Assembly: GCF_012844305.1 (NCBI RefSeq)
Contig: NZ_JABANE010000010.1
Location: 59,231-123,230, forward strand
Source: Flammeovirga aprica JL-4
GTDB lineage: Bacteria; Bacteroidota; Bacteroidia; Cytophagales; Flammeovirgaceae
Length of the DNA: 64,000 bases
Reading direction: 5' to 3'
Shown: one piece after another, positions 19,181-28,151 of the stretch
Position numbering within the stretch: position 1 is the first letter of the stretch
Layout: each line of letters starts with the position of its first letter
The notes under the pieces: generated by a model
Seen by the model: only the letters and a program-made list of their open reading frames with translations
Told to the model about the DNA's origin: nothing
The model's database searches: none
Program-made: the position numbers and the translations under genes

Positions 19181-19738
19181 ATGTCAACTGTCATCCCTCA
19201 TTTAAGCGACGAACTTAAACTATTAGTTGAAAAAATCAACACCCTGCAAACACTTTATAAAAACGCACAGACTACGATTCATCAATTAAATGAAGATCGT
19301 ATAAAAACTGAAAAACAGTTAGACGCAACTATAGATATACAAGAACACAGTGACCGTTTACAGGAATTGATCAACAAGGGAGATGAACAGATTGGTCAGT
19401 TAATGGAGGAGAAAAACACTTTGCAACAAGAAAGAGATGAAGCACAGCAACTATCCGAAGGGCAACAAAGTGTGATACAATTTCTCAATCAGGATATTGA
19501 TCAATTAAGAAAAGAGATAGAAGAAAAAAATGAAACAATTGATGTTTTCAACGAACAAAAGAGAGCATCAATCATGGAGATTCAAAAATTGAAAATGGAA
19601 ATCAGAGACCTTAACCCATTAAAGGAAACTCTAGAGAAACTTCAATTAGAAAATCAACAGCTTTTAAAGGAACAAGAAGAGAACAAAGCAGAAATTGAGT
19701 TGCTGAATGAGGAAATCGAAAGACTTTCTCAAGCGTAG
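19181..19738 (+). CDS. Coiled-coil protein, ZapB-like candidate
   Basis: About 185 residues from the ATG at 19181 (MSTVIPHLSDELKLLVEK). The frame extends to an ATG at 19139, but that lies in a terminator loop. Almost the whole protein is heptad-rich coiled coil (KINTLQTLYKNAQTTIHQL, then Glu/Gln/Lys/Leu-rich repeats to the end) with no signal or membrane segment. It is followed after 171 bases by zapA. In other bacteria ZapA partners a coiled-coil protein (ZapB), and Bacteroidota carry such a coiled-coil gene between pheT and zapA, so a divisome role is an inference from position. Low-complexity coiled coils defeat confident homology. Confidence 0.7.
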   Translation: MSTVIPHLSDELKLLVEKINTLQTLYKNAQTTIHQLNEDRIKTEKQLDATIDIQEHSDRLQELINKGDEQIGQLMEEKNTLQQERDEAQQLSEGQQSVIQFLNQDIDQLRKEIEEKNETIDVFNEQKRASIMEIQKLKMEIRDLNPLKETLEKLQLENQQLLKEQEENKAEIELLNEEIERLSQA

Positions 19739-19909
19739 GTTACTTTTTTGATAGAAAAGGATATAAAATTCCAATAATTAAAGTACATTTATTTTTTAAA
19801 AGGGAATTTTACTTAGATCGAAGAAAATTTCGGTTTAATATTCATATTCACATAGATTACAATAACGACCCGAAAGGGGTGATAACCAAAAAAACTTGTA
19901 GTACTAAAC

Positions 19910-20197
19910 ATGGGATTAAGATCCACTAAAGAGAGCATACAACTGAACATTTGTGGCAAATCGTATAACGTAAAAGCCAGCAAATCTGAGGAACATCTGC
20001 TTAAGAAAGCGGCAGAGCGTCTTAATCAGATCGTGGATGAAAAGCGTCAAAGCCTCTCTGGTGTAGATATGAAAGATCTACTTGTTATTACTGCATTTGA
20101 TTTTGTAGTGGAAGCCTTGAAAGAACAAGATGAGTTACAGAATATCGCTAATCGTGTGAATGATATCAATAAACAATTAGACGAAATTTTACCTTAA
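19910..20197 (+). CDS. zapA: Cell division protein ZapA
   Basis: 95 residues with the ZapA pattern: an N-terminal beta hairpin (IQLNICGKSYNVKAS, then EEHLLKKAAERLNQIVDEK) followed by a long dimerising helix (DLLVITAFDFVVEALKEQDELQNIANRVNDI). ZapA binds FtsZ filaments and stabilises the Z ring in the cytoplasm. The gene lies between a ZapB-like coiled-coil gene and rny (91 bases apart), an order common in Bacteroidota. A CCCGAAAGGGG hairpin occurs about 35 bases before the start, of unknown meaning. Confidence 0.9.
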   Translation: MGLRSTKESIQLNICGKSYNVKASKSEEHLLKKAAERLNQIVDEKRQSLSGVDMKDLLVITAFDFVVEALKEQDELQNIANRVNDINKQLDEILP

Positions 20198-20287
20198 TAT
20201 TTCTTCTTTTTTGATCTTGTAGTTCCTGAACATATATATTATTCAACTGTAGTCACCGAACTACGCACAGACCTCTGTACGTACAAC

Positions 20288-21886
20288 ATGGAACAAATAA
20301 TTTTAGCTGCCGTTGTCAGTCTACTCATCGGAGTAGCAATCGGTAGATTTTTATTGGTGAAAGTCTTGAAGGGCATGGAAACGGCCGCGAAAGACAAAGC
20401 ACAAGACATTGTAAAAGATGCAAAGAAGGAAGCGGAGAGCATCAAAAGATCAAAACTTGTGGAATCAAAGGAGAAATTCCTTAAAATGAAACAAGATTTT
20501 GACTCTGAAACAGCAAAGAGAAAGAATCAACTCAACGTAAACGAGAACAAATTAAAACAGTTCGAAAATCGTTTAAAACAACAAGAAGCTAAGCACAAGC
20601 AGAAGGAAGCTGTTATTGCAAAACAGATCGAATCTTTCAAAAAGAAAGATCAGGAGATGGAGCAACGCTTTGAGGAATTGGCACATCAAAAACAACTTAC
20701 TTTTAAGGCAAAAGAAGAGGCTGAGCAACTTCGCTTAAAGCAAGTGGAGCAACTTGAAAAAGTGGCTAACTTGAAAGCGGAAGAGGCAAGAGAGCAACTT
20801 GTGGAAGCTTTACAAGATGAGGCACGCACTAAAGCTTCTATGCATATCAAGAATATCATGGAAGAAGCGAAGATGACCGCAACTAAAGAAGCTCGTAAAA
20901 CAGTAATCACGGCGATCCAAAGAACTGCTGCGGAACAAGCTATTGAAAACTGTGTTTCTATTTTCAACCTAGAAAGTGATGAGCTGAAAGGTAAAATCAT
21001 CGGTAGAGAAGGTAGAAATATCCGTGCATTAGAAGCGAGTACTGGTGTGGAAATCATTGTTGATGACACTCCTGAAGCAATCATTATCTCAGGTTTCGAT
21101 CCTGTAAGAAGAGAGATTGCAAGAGTTTCACTTCACCGATTAGTGGCTGATGGTCGTATTCACCCTGCCCGTATCGAAGAAGTTGTTTCTAAAACAAAGA
21201 AAAATATTGAAGACGAGATCGTAGAAATCGGTGAGCGTACTGTAATCGACTTAGGTATTCATGGTTTACACCCTGAATTGATCAAGTTGGTTGGTAGAAT
21301 GCGCTTCCGTTCTTCGTATGGTCAAAACTTGTTACAGCACTCTAGAGAAGTTTCTAACTTGGCAAGCACAATGGCTTCTGAGCTTGGTCTTAACTCTAAA
21401 GTAGCGAAACGTGCAGGTCTTCTTCACGATATTGGTAAAGTTTGGCCAGAAGAGCCAGAACTACCTCACGCAATCTTAGGTATGAACCTAGCGAAGAAAT
21501 ATGGTGAAAGCCCTGAGGTTTGCAACGCAATCGGTGCTCACCACGACGAGATCGAAATGACTACGCTTATTTCTCCTATCGTTCAAGCATGTGACGCTGT
21601 AAGTGGTTCTAGACCTGGTGCTAGACGTGAAATGATGGAATCGTACATCCAACGTCTGAAAGAATTGGAAGGTTTAGCAATGAGCTTCAAAGGGGTTCAC
21701 AAATGCTATGCAATCCAAGCAGGTAGAGAGTTACGTGTGATGGTAGATGCAGATAAAGTTCCTGATCAAGATGCAGGACAATTATCATTTGATATTGCCA
21801 ACAAGATCGAAACAGAAATGCAATACCCTGGACAGATCAAAGTAACTGTAATTCGTGAAACTCGTTCAGTACACTTCGCGAAATAA
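20288..21886 (+). CDS. rny: Ribonuclease Y
   Basis: 532 residues, the normal length. One N-terminal membrane segment ([20 protein letters not shown]), a long charged coiled coil (~35-215), a KH domain with [20 protein letters not shown] (~235-300), then an HD domain with the metal motif [14 protein letters not shown] and AHHDEIE (~350-440). RNase Y is a membrane-bound endoribonuclease that starts mRNA decay. The gene follows zapA and ends with a terminator. Confidence 0.96.
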   Translation: MEQIILAAVVSLLIGVAIGRFLLVKVLKGMETAAKDKAQDIVKDAKKEAESIKRSKLVESKEKFLKMKQDFDSETAKRKNQLNVNENKLKQFENRLKQQEAKHKQKEAVIAKQIESFKKKDQEMEQRFEELAHQKQLTFKAKEEAEQLRLKQVEQLEKVANLKAEEAREQLVEALQDEARTKASMHIKNIMEEAKMTATKEARKTVITAIQRTAAEQAIENCVSIFNLESDELKGKIIGREGRNIRALEASTGVEIIVDDTPEAIIISGFDPVRREIARVSLHRLVADGRIHPARIEEVVSKTKKNIEDEIVEIGERTVIDLGIHGLHPELIKLVGRMRFRSSYGQNLLQHSREVSNLASTMASELGLNSKVAKRAGLLHDIGKVWPEEPELPHAILGMNLAKKYGESPEVCNAIGAHHDEIEMTTLISPIVQACDAVSGSRPGARREMMESYIQRLKELEGLAMSFKGVHKCYAIQAGRELRVMVDADKVPDQDAGQLSFDIANKIETEMQYPGQIKVTVIRETRSVHFAK

Positions 21887-21907
21887 TACAGAAAAAATAT
21901 TATTTTT

Positions 21908-21941
21908 AAGGTCGGCTATTGATTTAGTCGACCTTTTTTAT
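21908..21941 (+). terminator. Intrinsic terminator after rny
   Basis: Arms AAGGTCG (21908-21914) and CGACCTT (21929-21935) followed by TTTTT. Confidence 0.75.
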
Positions 21942-22146
21942 TTTCCAATTTCACATAAGTACTAGGACTGATAAAAAAACAGCTGTTTTTTTAATGAAGA
22001 ATTAAGAATGATGAATGAAGAAAAATGGTTTTTATAGTGGTTCGGTGGAGGTTTCAGTACAATACCTCCTACAGAGGAAATAACGATAACCAAAAAAGGT
22101 GTTTAATTCTTTAGGCCACTAAAGCTTCCTGAGGTGCAGGAAGTAC

Positions 22147-22186
22147 AACTCTTAACTCTTAACTCTTAACTCTTAACTCTTAACTC
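22147..22186 (+). repeat. Heptanucleotide tandem repeat (AACTCTT)5.7
   Basis: Five full copies of AACTCTT (22147-22181) plus AACTC, ending nine bases before the tag start codon. Such a short tandem array can change length by replication slippage. It lies where a 5' leader or promoter is expected. The rest of the ~310-base gap after rny holds only the rny terminator and AT-rich DNA. Confidence 0.9.
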
Positions 22187-22195
22187 AAAATAAAC

Positions 22196-22783
22196 ATGTC
22201 AGATAATAAAACAAGATGCGAATGGTCAACACAGCATCAGATAGACCAAGACTATCATGATACAGAATGGGGAGTTCCTGTGTATGATGATCGTAAACTT
22301 TTTGAAATGCTATGCCTTGAAGGACAACAATCCGGTATGAGTTGGCATATTATATTACTCAAAAGGGAAAACTACCAAGAACTGTTTGAGAATTTTGAAG
22401 CTGAAGCCATCGTTGAATTTAGTGATGACTATTTGGAAGCCTTAATGCAAGAGAAAGGAATCATCAGAAATAAGCTGAAAATTAAAGCGATTGTCACGAA
22501 TGCCAAAGCTTACTTAAAAGTGAAGGAAGAGTTCGGAACTTTTAAAGATTATATTTGGCAGTTTACAGACCATAAAGTCATTCAAAACAACTGGAAAACG
22601 ATGGAAGAGGTTCCTACGAAAACGGAAATCAGTGACAGAATGAGTAAAGACTTGAAGAAAAGAGGTTTTAAATTTGTGGGGAGTATTACATGTTATGCGT
22701 ACATGCAGGGCGTAGGAATGGTAAATGACCACACTGTAGATTGTTTTCGACACAAGGAAGTGCAAAAACTAGCAAAACAATAG
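22196..22783 (+). CDS. tag: DNA-3-methyladenine glycosylase I
   Basis: 195 residues, the usual size for Tag. It starts RCEWSTQHQIDQDYHDTEWG and continues with YDDRKLFEMLCLEGQQSGMSW, both diagnostic. The zinc ligands Cys and His near the N-terminus and the His and Cys of DHTVDCFRH at the C-terminus are present. The enzyme removes 3-methyladenine from alkylated DNA in base-excision repair. The gene is preceded at nine bases by a heptanucleotide repeat and is convergent with a TonB-like gene only 15 bases away. Confidence 0.95.
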   Translation: MSDNKTRCEWSTQHQIDQDYHDTEWGVPVYDDRKLFEMLCLEGQQSGMSWHIILLKRENYQELFENFEAEAIVEFSDDYLEALMQEKGIIRNKLKIKAIVTNAKAYLKVKEEFGTFKDYIWQFTDHKVIQNNWKTMEEVPTKTEISDRMSKDLKKRGFKFVGSITCYAYMQGVGMVNDHTVDCFRHKEVQKLAKQ

Positions 22784-22798
22784 AGGCAACTGCAATTG

Positions 22799-23461
22799 TC
22801 AATATTCTACTGTAAAAGGTAAAACCATTTTTTGTTGTACAGGCCTGCCACTTTGTTGTGCGATCATCCATTTTGGGGAACTTTTTAATACGGAGATAAC
22901 CTTATTGTCAACATTACTTTCAATGCCTTTAAGAATTTTTATTTCTTCAAGCTTTCCATATTTATTGACGATAAATTCTACAAATACCTTCCCTTTTTGA
23001 GTGGGTTTATTGACTTCAAAAGTGGCATGAAACCAACTGTAAAACTCTCCCATTCCACCAGGATATGAAGCTGAAGTTTCGGGCATGGCATAAATAGTAT
23101 CAGTATCTTCTGCTGATGCTGTTTTCATTTCATGATCCAACAACATAGAGAGTTCATTGGCGTGCATTCTAAGTTCCTCAGTCATAGGATAGTTATACAT
23201 TTCCATAACCTCCGTCTTAGCAATATCATTAAGGTTTAAATGATGATGAGCTAACGACCTTATATATTGAATCTCCGAAGTAGTCCTCGGCAATAATGCG
23301 ATAATTTCATCAGTTTTAATTAGTGCCTTATCAAATTCTTCCTGTTCCAATAATTCATAGGCATAATGTATATAATCCTTTGAAATTTCTTCAGGTGTTA
23401 ATTGAGCCAAAGTTTTTAGAGGCAAGGCGATAACGGTGAGTATTACTAAGAGTATCTTCAT
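22799..23461 (-). CDS. Secreted TonB C-terminal domain protein
   Basis: 220 residues with a signal peptide (MKILLVILTVIALPLKTLAQ). The middle holds TPR-like helices (YIHYAYELLEQEEFDKALIKTDEII). The C-terminal ~80 residues are a TonB-C domain (KGKVFVEFIVNKYGKLEEIKIL, then PKWMIAQQSGRPVQQKMVLPF). True TonB has an N-terminal membrane anchor and proline-rich linker, both missing here, so it may be a periplasmic accessory protein and not an energy transducer. It is transcribed alone, convergent with tag. Confidence 0.75.
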   Translation of the reverse strand: MKILLVILTVIALPLKTLAQLTPEEISKDYIHYAYELLEQEEFDKALIKTDEIIALLPRTTSEIQYIRSLAHHHLNLNDIAKTEVMEMYNYPMTEELRMHANELSMLLDHEMKTASAEDTDTIYAMPETSASYPGGMGEFYSWFHATFEVNKPTQKGKVFVEFIVNKYGKLEEIKILKGIESNVDNKVISVLKSSPKWMIAQQSGRPVQQKMVLPFTVEY

Positions 23462-23580
23462 TGTTCTGAGTGTGTAAGTATGGCCTATGTATATATAACG
23501 TGTTGCTTGTAGTAATTATTGTCTATTGAAATGTATACGTATATATGTAAATAAAGCAAGAAGTTACCCTTTTTGCAAAT

Positions 23581-24345
23581 TTAATCCGCTCTCCACTTGA
23601 CCCTGTAAGACAATCCACCTTCTACAAACCAAGATTCAGAAGCCATACCTCCATACAAATCAAGCATGAAATCATCTGTAATTAGATAAGATAAACCACC
23701 ATCAACGCTAGGCTCAAAATCATTCAAATTACCATAAAGCTCAATAAAAGCACCCCATTTTGGACTTATTGATGCTGAAAAATTGAAAGTAGCAGGCAAT
23801 ATATACTTTGAGGTACCGCGTCTTGGAAAGGTAACGCCCAAGTTCATATTATACGCTAGCCAGTCATTGATTTGGTTTTGTGTCGCTATATTCATCAGCA
23901 TACCTGCAGAAGTTCTCTCATAATCTTTATCTACCAATCGTGTTAAGACTCTTCCTTGAAATGCCATACTTGGAATCCAACCGTCATTTCTTAATACACT
24001 GTACTTAAAGCCTAGTTCAGTATCACTGAAGCCATCTCCTACTACAATTGTCTCTCCTTGAGTTCTTATTTCATCTTTGCTGTAATTCACCAAAGCTTCA
24101 ATATCAAACCGCTCACTCAATGCAAATCTTAAAAATGTATTACTCTTTATATTCTTATTTTCTACTCCATTTCTCCCTTCAGTATAATTAAAACCAGTCT
24201 GTATTTGGAATACATGCTTACCTAATGTTGAAGCGCTGTAAGTCTGTCCCGGCCTGTCTGATGATATGGTTTCACTAAACTGAGCAAAAGTGACATGTGA
24301 GATTGAAAATGCCGATAATAAGAAGAGTAATATTTTGTATTTCAT
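23581..24345 (-). CDS. Outer-membrane 'transporter' family barrel (MetA-pathway type)
   Basis: 254 residues with a signal peptide ending SHVTFAQ. The start of the mature protein, SETISSDRPGQTYSASTLGKHVFQIQTGFNY, is typical of the putative phenol/MetA-pathway outer-membrane family widespread in Bacteroidota. Regular beta segments follow (FLRFALSERFDIEALVNYS, ELGFKYSVLRNDGW, AYNMNLGVTFP, SASISPKWGAFIELYG). The substrate is unknown and the family name is historical. The gene stands alone on the minus strand. Confidence 0.7.
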   Translation of the reverse strand: MKYKILLFLLSAFSISHVTFAQFSETISSDRPGQTYSASTLGKHVFQIQTGFNYTEGRNGVENKNIKSNTFLRFALSERFDIEALVNYSKDEIRTQGETIVVGDGFSDTELGFKYSVLRNDGWIPSMAFQGRVLTRLVDKDYERTSAGMLMNIATQNQINDWLAYNMNLGVTFPRRGTSKYILPATFNFSASISPKWGAFIELYGNLNDFEPSVDGGLSYLITDDFMLDLYGGMASESWFVEGGLSYRVKWRAD

Positions 24346-24683
24346 ACTAGATTGAATAATTGTTTTCTCAAATTAAGTAAAACAAAATCGTCTTTTAAAA
24401 CCGTTTTCATAAAGTCAACTAAAAAAGAAGGGATATTTATACTCATTCTACAAAAAAAGGCTACCCAAAATGAGTAACCACCTGATAATACTAATATTTT
24501 TTTATTCAAACACACTCGATCAATATCATAACAATTTACCAAACAAGGAAGCTTCACAAAATAACTCACACCTTAATTTTCTTAGGTTCAAATCAATAAA
24601 ACTTACAACATTGAAAAAAACGCTGTGAAAACTAGACCTTGCTGCTCAAATGAAATACCAATTAAAAATATTATAACATAATA
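24346..24683. other. Intergenic region with an imperfect copy of the neighbouring terminator
   Basis: About 340 bases with no gene I can support. At 24456-24482 lies GGCTACCCAAAATGAGTAACC, nearly the same as the loop and arms of the terminator at 24684-24715, as if the hairpin had been duplicated and then decayed. The right end is AT-rich. Confidence 0.5.
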
Positions 24684-24715
24684 CAAGAGGCTACCCAAAA
24701 ATGAGTAGCCTCAAG
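24684..24715 (-). terminator. Terminator of the SusC/SusD/PKD operon
   Basis: Arms GAGGCTAC (24687-24694) and GTAGCCTC (24705-24712). On the minus strand it is followed by TTGTATT. It lies ~30 bases past the end of the PKD lipoprotein gene. Confidence 0.65.
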
Positions 24716-24745
24716 ACTATACTGAATTAAAAGAAAACAAAATTC

Positions 24746-26344
24746 TTATTCAAATTTGAAGTTTCTAATGTAGAATGTACCATCTACAGTGTGACCTCCG
24801 CCTCCAAATACTAAACCAACCATATCAAAGTCTTTTCTTGACTTCGCACAATCAGTCAAATCAAATGAAACGGTTACCCAAGTATCTGTTTCAGTCATTT
24901 CTGTAATATAAGCTTCTTTTGTTGTCCAGAATTGTGAATCTTCACTACCATCAGCTAAGAAAATCTCAATACCGTTTACCAAACCGCCTTCCTCAAATAC
25001 ATTTGAAGATGGAACGTAAACCTCAATTGATACTTTAGAGAAGTTTTCTAAACTAAAGTCAAAAGCTGTATTAAATTTAGCATCAGAATATTGATCTTCT
25101 GTTCCTCTTACATACTTACCAACACCTGTAGCTCCACCTGCTGGATCTGTTTCACCATAAGTAATAGTTGCTGAAGTAGGTGAGTATACAAGATCTGCAT
25201 TTGTTGACTCTGTTTCAAAAGTGTTATAGAACTCTGTCAAAACTTTATCTTCTAAGTCACCTGCTTCTCCATCTTTAGCACCTGCTTCTTTTTCAGCACA
25301 GATTTCTTCAGGTGTTTTCGTTACTTCTTGTATTGTACAATCAGCAGTACCCTCTTCTGTTGCAATGTTCAATGCTGGCTCATCATCCCAGTTATCATAA
25401 CTTACATATAATGCTTCGTTATAAGTACCATCATCAAATACAACTCGCATTAGGTCATAGCCATCATGCTCTTCAATAACACAAGATGTTGGCGTTACTC
25501 TATCTACTGGTACATTTGATTCAATCATACCACCTTCTTCTTCAACAGTACCGACTACTTTTGGAATTACCATCCATACTCCAAGACCTGTTAATTCTAA
25601 TTGACCTGTTGCCTCATCATATGTATAATTGTAAGTTCCACTACCCCAAGCACTCACGTCTTCACCATCAGCATTTTTCATAGTCGCAGGAGAAGGAATA
25701 AAACATTTGTCAAAATTCTCATGTTCATCAGCACTTGTACCAAAAGGACCATACTCTCCCCAGAACCCATCATTATCTTTGAATTCTACCTCTCCATTAG
25801 CTTTAAAAATCCACTCTTGTTCATATAAACACTCTCTACTACCATCATTTATCAATTTCAAGTAACCTCCTTTGTCCGTATCATCCGGTCCAATTAAAAT
25901 ACTATAACACTCTCTGTATAATTTCCATTTCTTTTCTCCTGTCCCCGCAATTAGTGTTTCTGTTCCTGGAGCTACTACTGTGAGTGATTTTTCAAGTTTT
26001 GCACTTACACCATTTGCATTTTCTGATGTCAATTTAACTGTATAATCTCCAGCTGCATCATAAGTATATGTTGCATTTTCTTCAGAGCTTGTACCTTTTC
26101 CATCACCAAAATCCCAAGCATAGGTTGCCCCACCGATCGTTTTATTTTCAAAAGTTACCATTAAAGTATTTTCAGCATCAATGGTATAATCAAAATCTAC
26201 CAAAGGAGGATTACTTGTGCCTCCTGCAGACGGTTCGTCTTTATCAGAGCACGCCCAGATAGCAACTAAAGATGCAGACAATAGGATTCCAATAAGTCTT
26301 GACTTTTGCCAAAACGTTCTTTTGTTTTCACTTTGTTGTTTCAT
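24746..26344 (-). CDS. PKD-domain surface lipoprotein of a SusC/SusD locus
   Basis: About 532 residues from the ATG at 26344 (MKQQSENKRTF). A further in-frame ATG lies at 26368. Lipoprotein signal ending AIWACSDKDEP. A PKD domain follows (TFENKTIGGATYAWDFGDGKG and TYTYDAAGDYTVKL), then a region with a lipocalin-like heading (TGEKKWKLYRECYSI), and a C-terminal carbohydrate-binding-type beta sandwich (~380-530). It is the third gene after susC and susD, the position usually held by SusE/SusF-like glycan-binding lipoproteins. It probably binds the polymer at the surface. No glycoside hydrolase is nearby, so the substrate is unknown. Confidence 0.8.
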   Translation of the reverse strand: MKQQSENKRTFWQKSRLIGILLSASLVAIWACSDKDEPSAGGTSNPPLVDFDYTIDAENTLMVTFENKTIGGATYAWDFGDGKGTSSEENATYTYDAAGDYTVKLTSENANGVSAKLEKSLTVVAPGTETLIAGTGEKKWKLYRECYSILIGPDDTDKGGYLKLINDGSRECLYEQEWIFKANGEVEFKDNDGFWGEYGPFGTSADEHENFDKCFIPSPATMKNADGEDVSAWGSGTYNYTYDEATGQLELTGLGVWMVIPKVVGTVEEEGGMIESNVPVDRVTPTSCVIEEHDGYDLMRVVFDDGTYNEALYVSYDNWDDEPALNIATEEGTADCTIQEVTKTPEEICAEKEAGAKDGEAGDLEDKVLTEFYNTFETESTNADLVYSPTSATITYGETDPAGGATGVGKYVRGTEDQYSDAKFNTAFDFSLENFSKVSIEVYVPSSNVFEEGGLVNGIEIFLADGSEDSQFWTTKEAYITEMTETDTWVTVSFDLTDCAKSRKDFDMVGLVFGGGGHTVDGTFYIRNFKFE

Positions 26345-26468
26345 GATATTTGTATAGTTTAAATTCATTTCACCTGTTAATTTGTTGTTTGCTTAGGTGA
26401 ACTATAAAAAGAAAGAAGGAGAGAGCGATTTAAAAGAGATCAAAACACTCTCTAATATAGATTGGTAA

Positions 26469-28139
26469 TTACCAACCTTCATTTTGTGTTAATACACCTG
26501 CAGAAAGTCGAATCTGAGATTCTGGTATCGGTAAAAACCCGTTTGTTTCCGGTCTAAAGCTGATCTCATAAGGAGTATCAACTGTTGCATTCTTGACGGT
26601 CATGCCATTTGCTGAGTTAATTGCTTGTCCTGCATCACCCCAACGTAATAAATCGTAATAACGAACACCTTCAAAAGCAAGCTCACGTCTTCGCTCTAAT
26701 TTGATATTCTCTAAAGAAGGGTCTACAGTACCTAATCCTACACGGCTTCTCACTCTATTTAGATTAGCACTTGCATCTACTCCTAATTCAGCAGCCATCA
26801 GTAAGACATCTGAAAAACGTAAAACTACTTCATCTTGTATATTCCAAGTTTGGAAGTCATCAGGGTTTCCATATATATCATAGTACATTCCTTTAATGGC
26901 ACTAGAACCATCTTCTGAAACAGTATTGACAATAATTGGTGTATACTTCTTATTCCAATAACCTGTTTCATGATAACAATCCCATTGTCCCCAAGTGTAA
27001 TCATCTGCGATTTCTTCTTCAGGATTATCTACATGGATAATTGAACCATCCTTACGAGGATCTCCATCTTCATATACAGCTACTAACTCAGGGTTAACAG
27101 TTCCCCAGCCCCATCCATTACCGAATGGTAAACAAGCATCACCTTGGCCTCTCATTGCCATATAAAGTACCATCTGATTAGAGTAGCTTAGGGCATCAGT
27201 TCCATCATTTGCACCAAATACTGAGTATTTAATAGAGAAGACAACTTCTTTGTTTCCTAACGCGTCATCCACCCAGTTTAAACCGTTATTGTTAGCCCAA
27301 GTGTAATCATCTTTAGCGTATGCGTATGGCCAGTTATTTCTGAAATCATCATTCAAATCATGGCCACTGTTTTTGACACAGTCATCAATCCATGTTTTTA
27401 CTTGAGTCTCTGTGATTTCACCACCATCAATCAATGGAAGAGCCGACTTATTATATTTACCTGTATAGAATAGGAAGATTCTAGCCATCAAACCTTCAGC
27501 AGCCCATTTAGTAGCATGTCCAATTGTGCTTACAGAGATTTGATTAAAACTTTGAGCAGGAAGTAATTCTATCGCTAACTTCATATCAGAAGCAATCTGA
27601 GCATATAATTCTTCAGACGAGGCTTTTGGTAAATTTAATGGCTCTGGAGATGTTACTAATGGTACTCCTCCAAATAGTTTTGCCATTCTAAAGTAAAAGA
27701 ATGCTCTAAGAAAATGTGCTTCTCCTTTTAATTGATTCTTAATTTCCACACTTTCAAACTCAGCATCCTCAAAACGATCTAAGATTGTATTGACTCTAAA
27801 AATGCCTTTATAGGTTACCTCCCAGATTTCTAAGTATTTATCTTCAGCATTATTTTGGAAGTTATCCATAGCTTGAACATCTAAATCATCTGGACCACCT
27901 CCTCCAAAACAATCATCTGACATGATTGTAGAAATCAAAGTAGCATTATTACGTCCGCCGTTTACAGTGAGACAAGAATAACCTGCAGTTAATGCCTCAT
28001 TAATTTCTTTGGCATTTCTATAGTAACTTGTCGTAGCCTGTTCTGTTAAATTATCATGCTCCAAAAACTTCTCACCACAACTAAAAAGCGATGAAATTAG
28101 GAAAGCACTAATAATTCCTTTTTTATAATTGAATTTCAT
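26469..28139 (-). CDS. SusD/RagB-family surface nutrient-binding lipoprotein
   Basis: 556 residues with lipoprotein signal (FLISSLFSCGEKFLE). The SusD family is clear: N-terminal FLEHDNLTEQATTSYYRNAKEINEALTAGY, the TPR helices with FLRAFFYFRMAKLFGGVPLVT, and the C-terminal ERRRELAFEGVRYYDLLRWG plus FLPIPESQI. It is paired with SusC, begins 13 bases after the susC stop, and forms the lid of the outer-membrane importer. The ligand, a glycan or peptide, is not evident. Confidence 0.95.
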   Translation of the reverse strand: MKFNYKKGIISAFLISSLFSCGEKFLEHDNLTEQATTSYYRNAKEINEALTAGYSCLTVNGGRNNATLISTIMSDDCFGGGGPDDLDVQAMDNFQNNAEDKYLEIWEVTYKGIFRVNTILDRFEDAEFESVEIKNQLKGEAHFLRAFFYFRMAKLFGGVPLVTSPEPLNLPKASSEELYAQIASDMKLAIELLPAQSFNQISVSTIGHATKWAAEGLMARIFLFYTGKYNKSALPLIDGGEITETQVKTWIDDCVKNSGHDLNDDFRNNWPYAYAKDDYTWANNNGLNWVDDALGNKEVVFSIKYSVFGANDGTDALSYSNQMVLYMAMRGQGDACLPFGNGWGWGTVNPELVAVYEDGDPRKDGSIIHVDNPEEEIADDYTWGQWDCYHETGYWNKKYTPIIVNTVSEDGSSAIKGMYYDIYGNPDDFQTWNIQDEVVLRFSDVLLMAAELGVDASANLNRVRSRVGLGTVDPSLENIKLERRRELAFEGVRYYDLLRWGDAGQAINSANGMTVKNATVDTPYEISFRPETNGFLPIPESQIRLSAGVLTQNEGW

Positions 28140-28151
28140 TTTAGTCTTCGA

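Noticed and set aside
20198..20287. Possible 6S RNA between zapA and rny
   Set aside because: The gap is only 90 bases, too short for 6S RNA, and no long hairpin is visible.
24342..24569. 75-residue minus-strand frame upstream of the outer-membrane barrel gene
   Set aside because: No domain and no start signal. The sequence spans the decayed hairpin copy, and composition looks non-coding.
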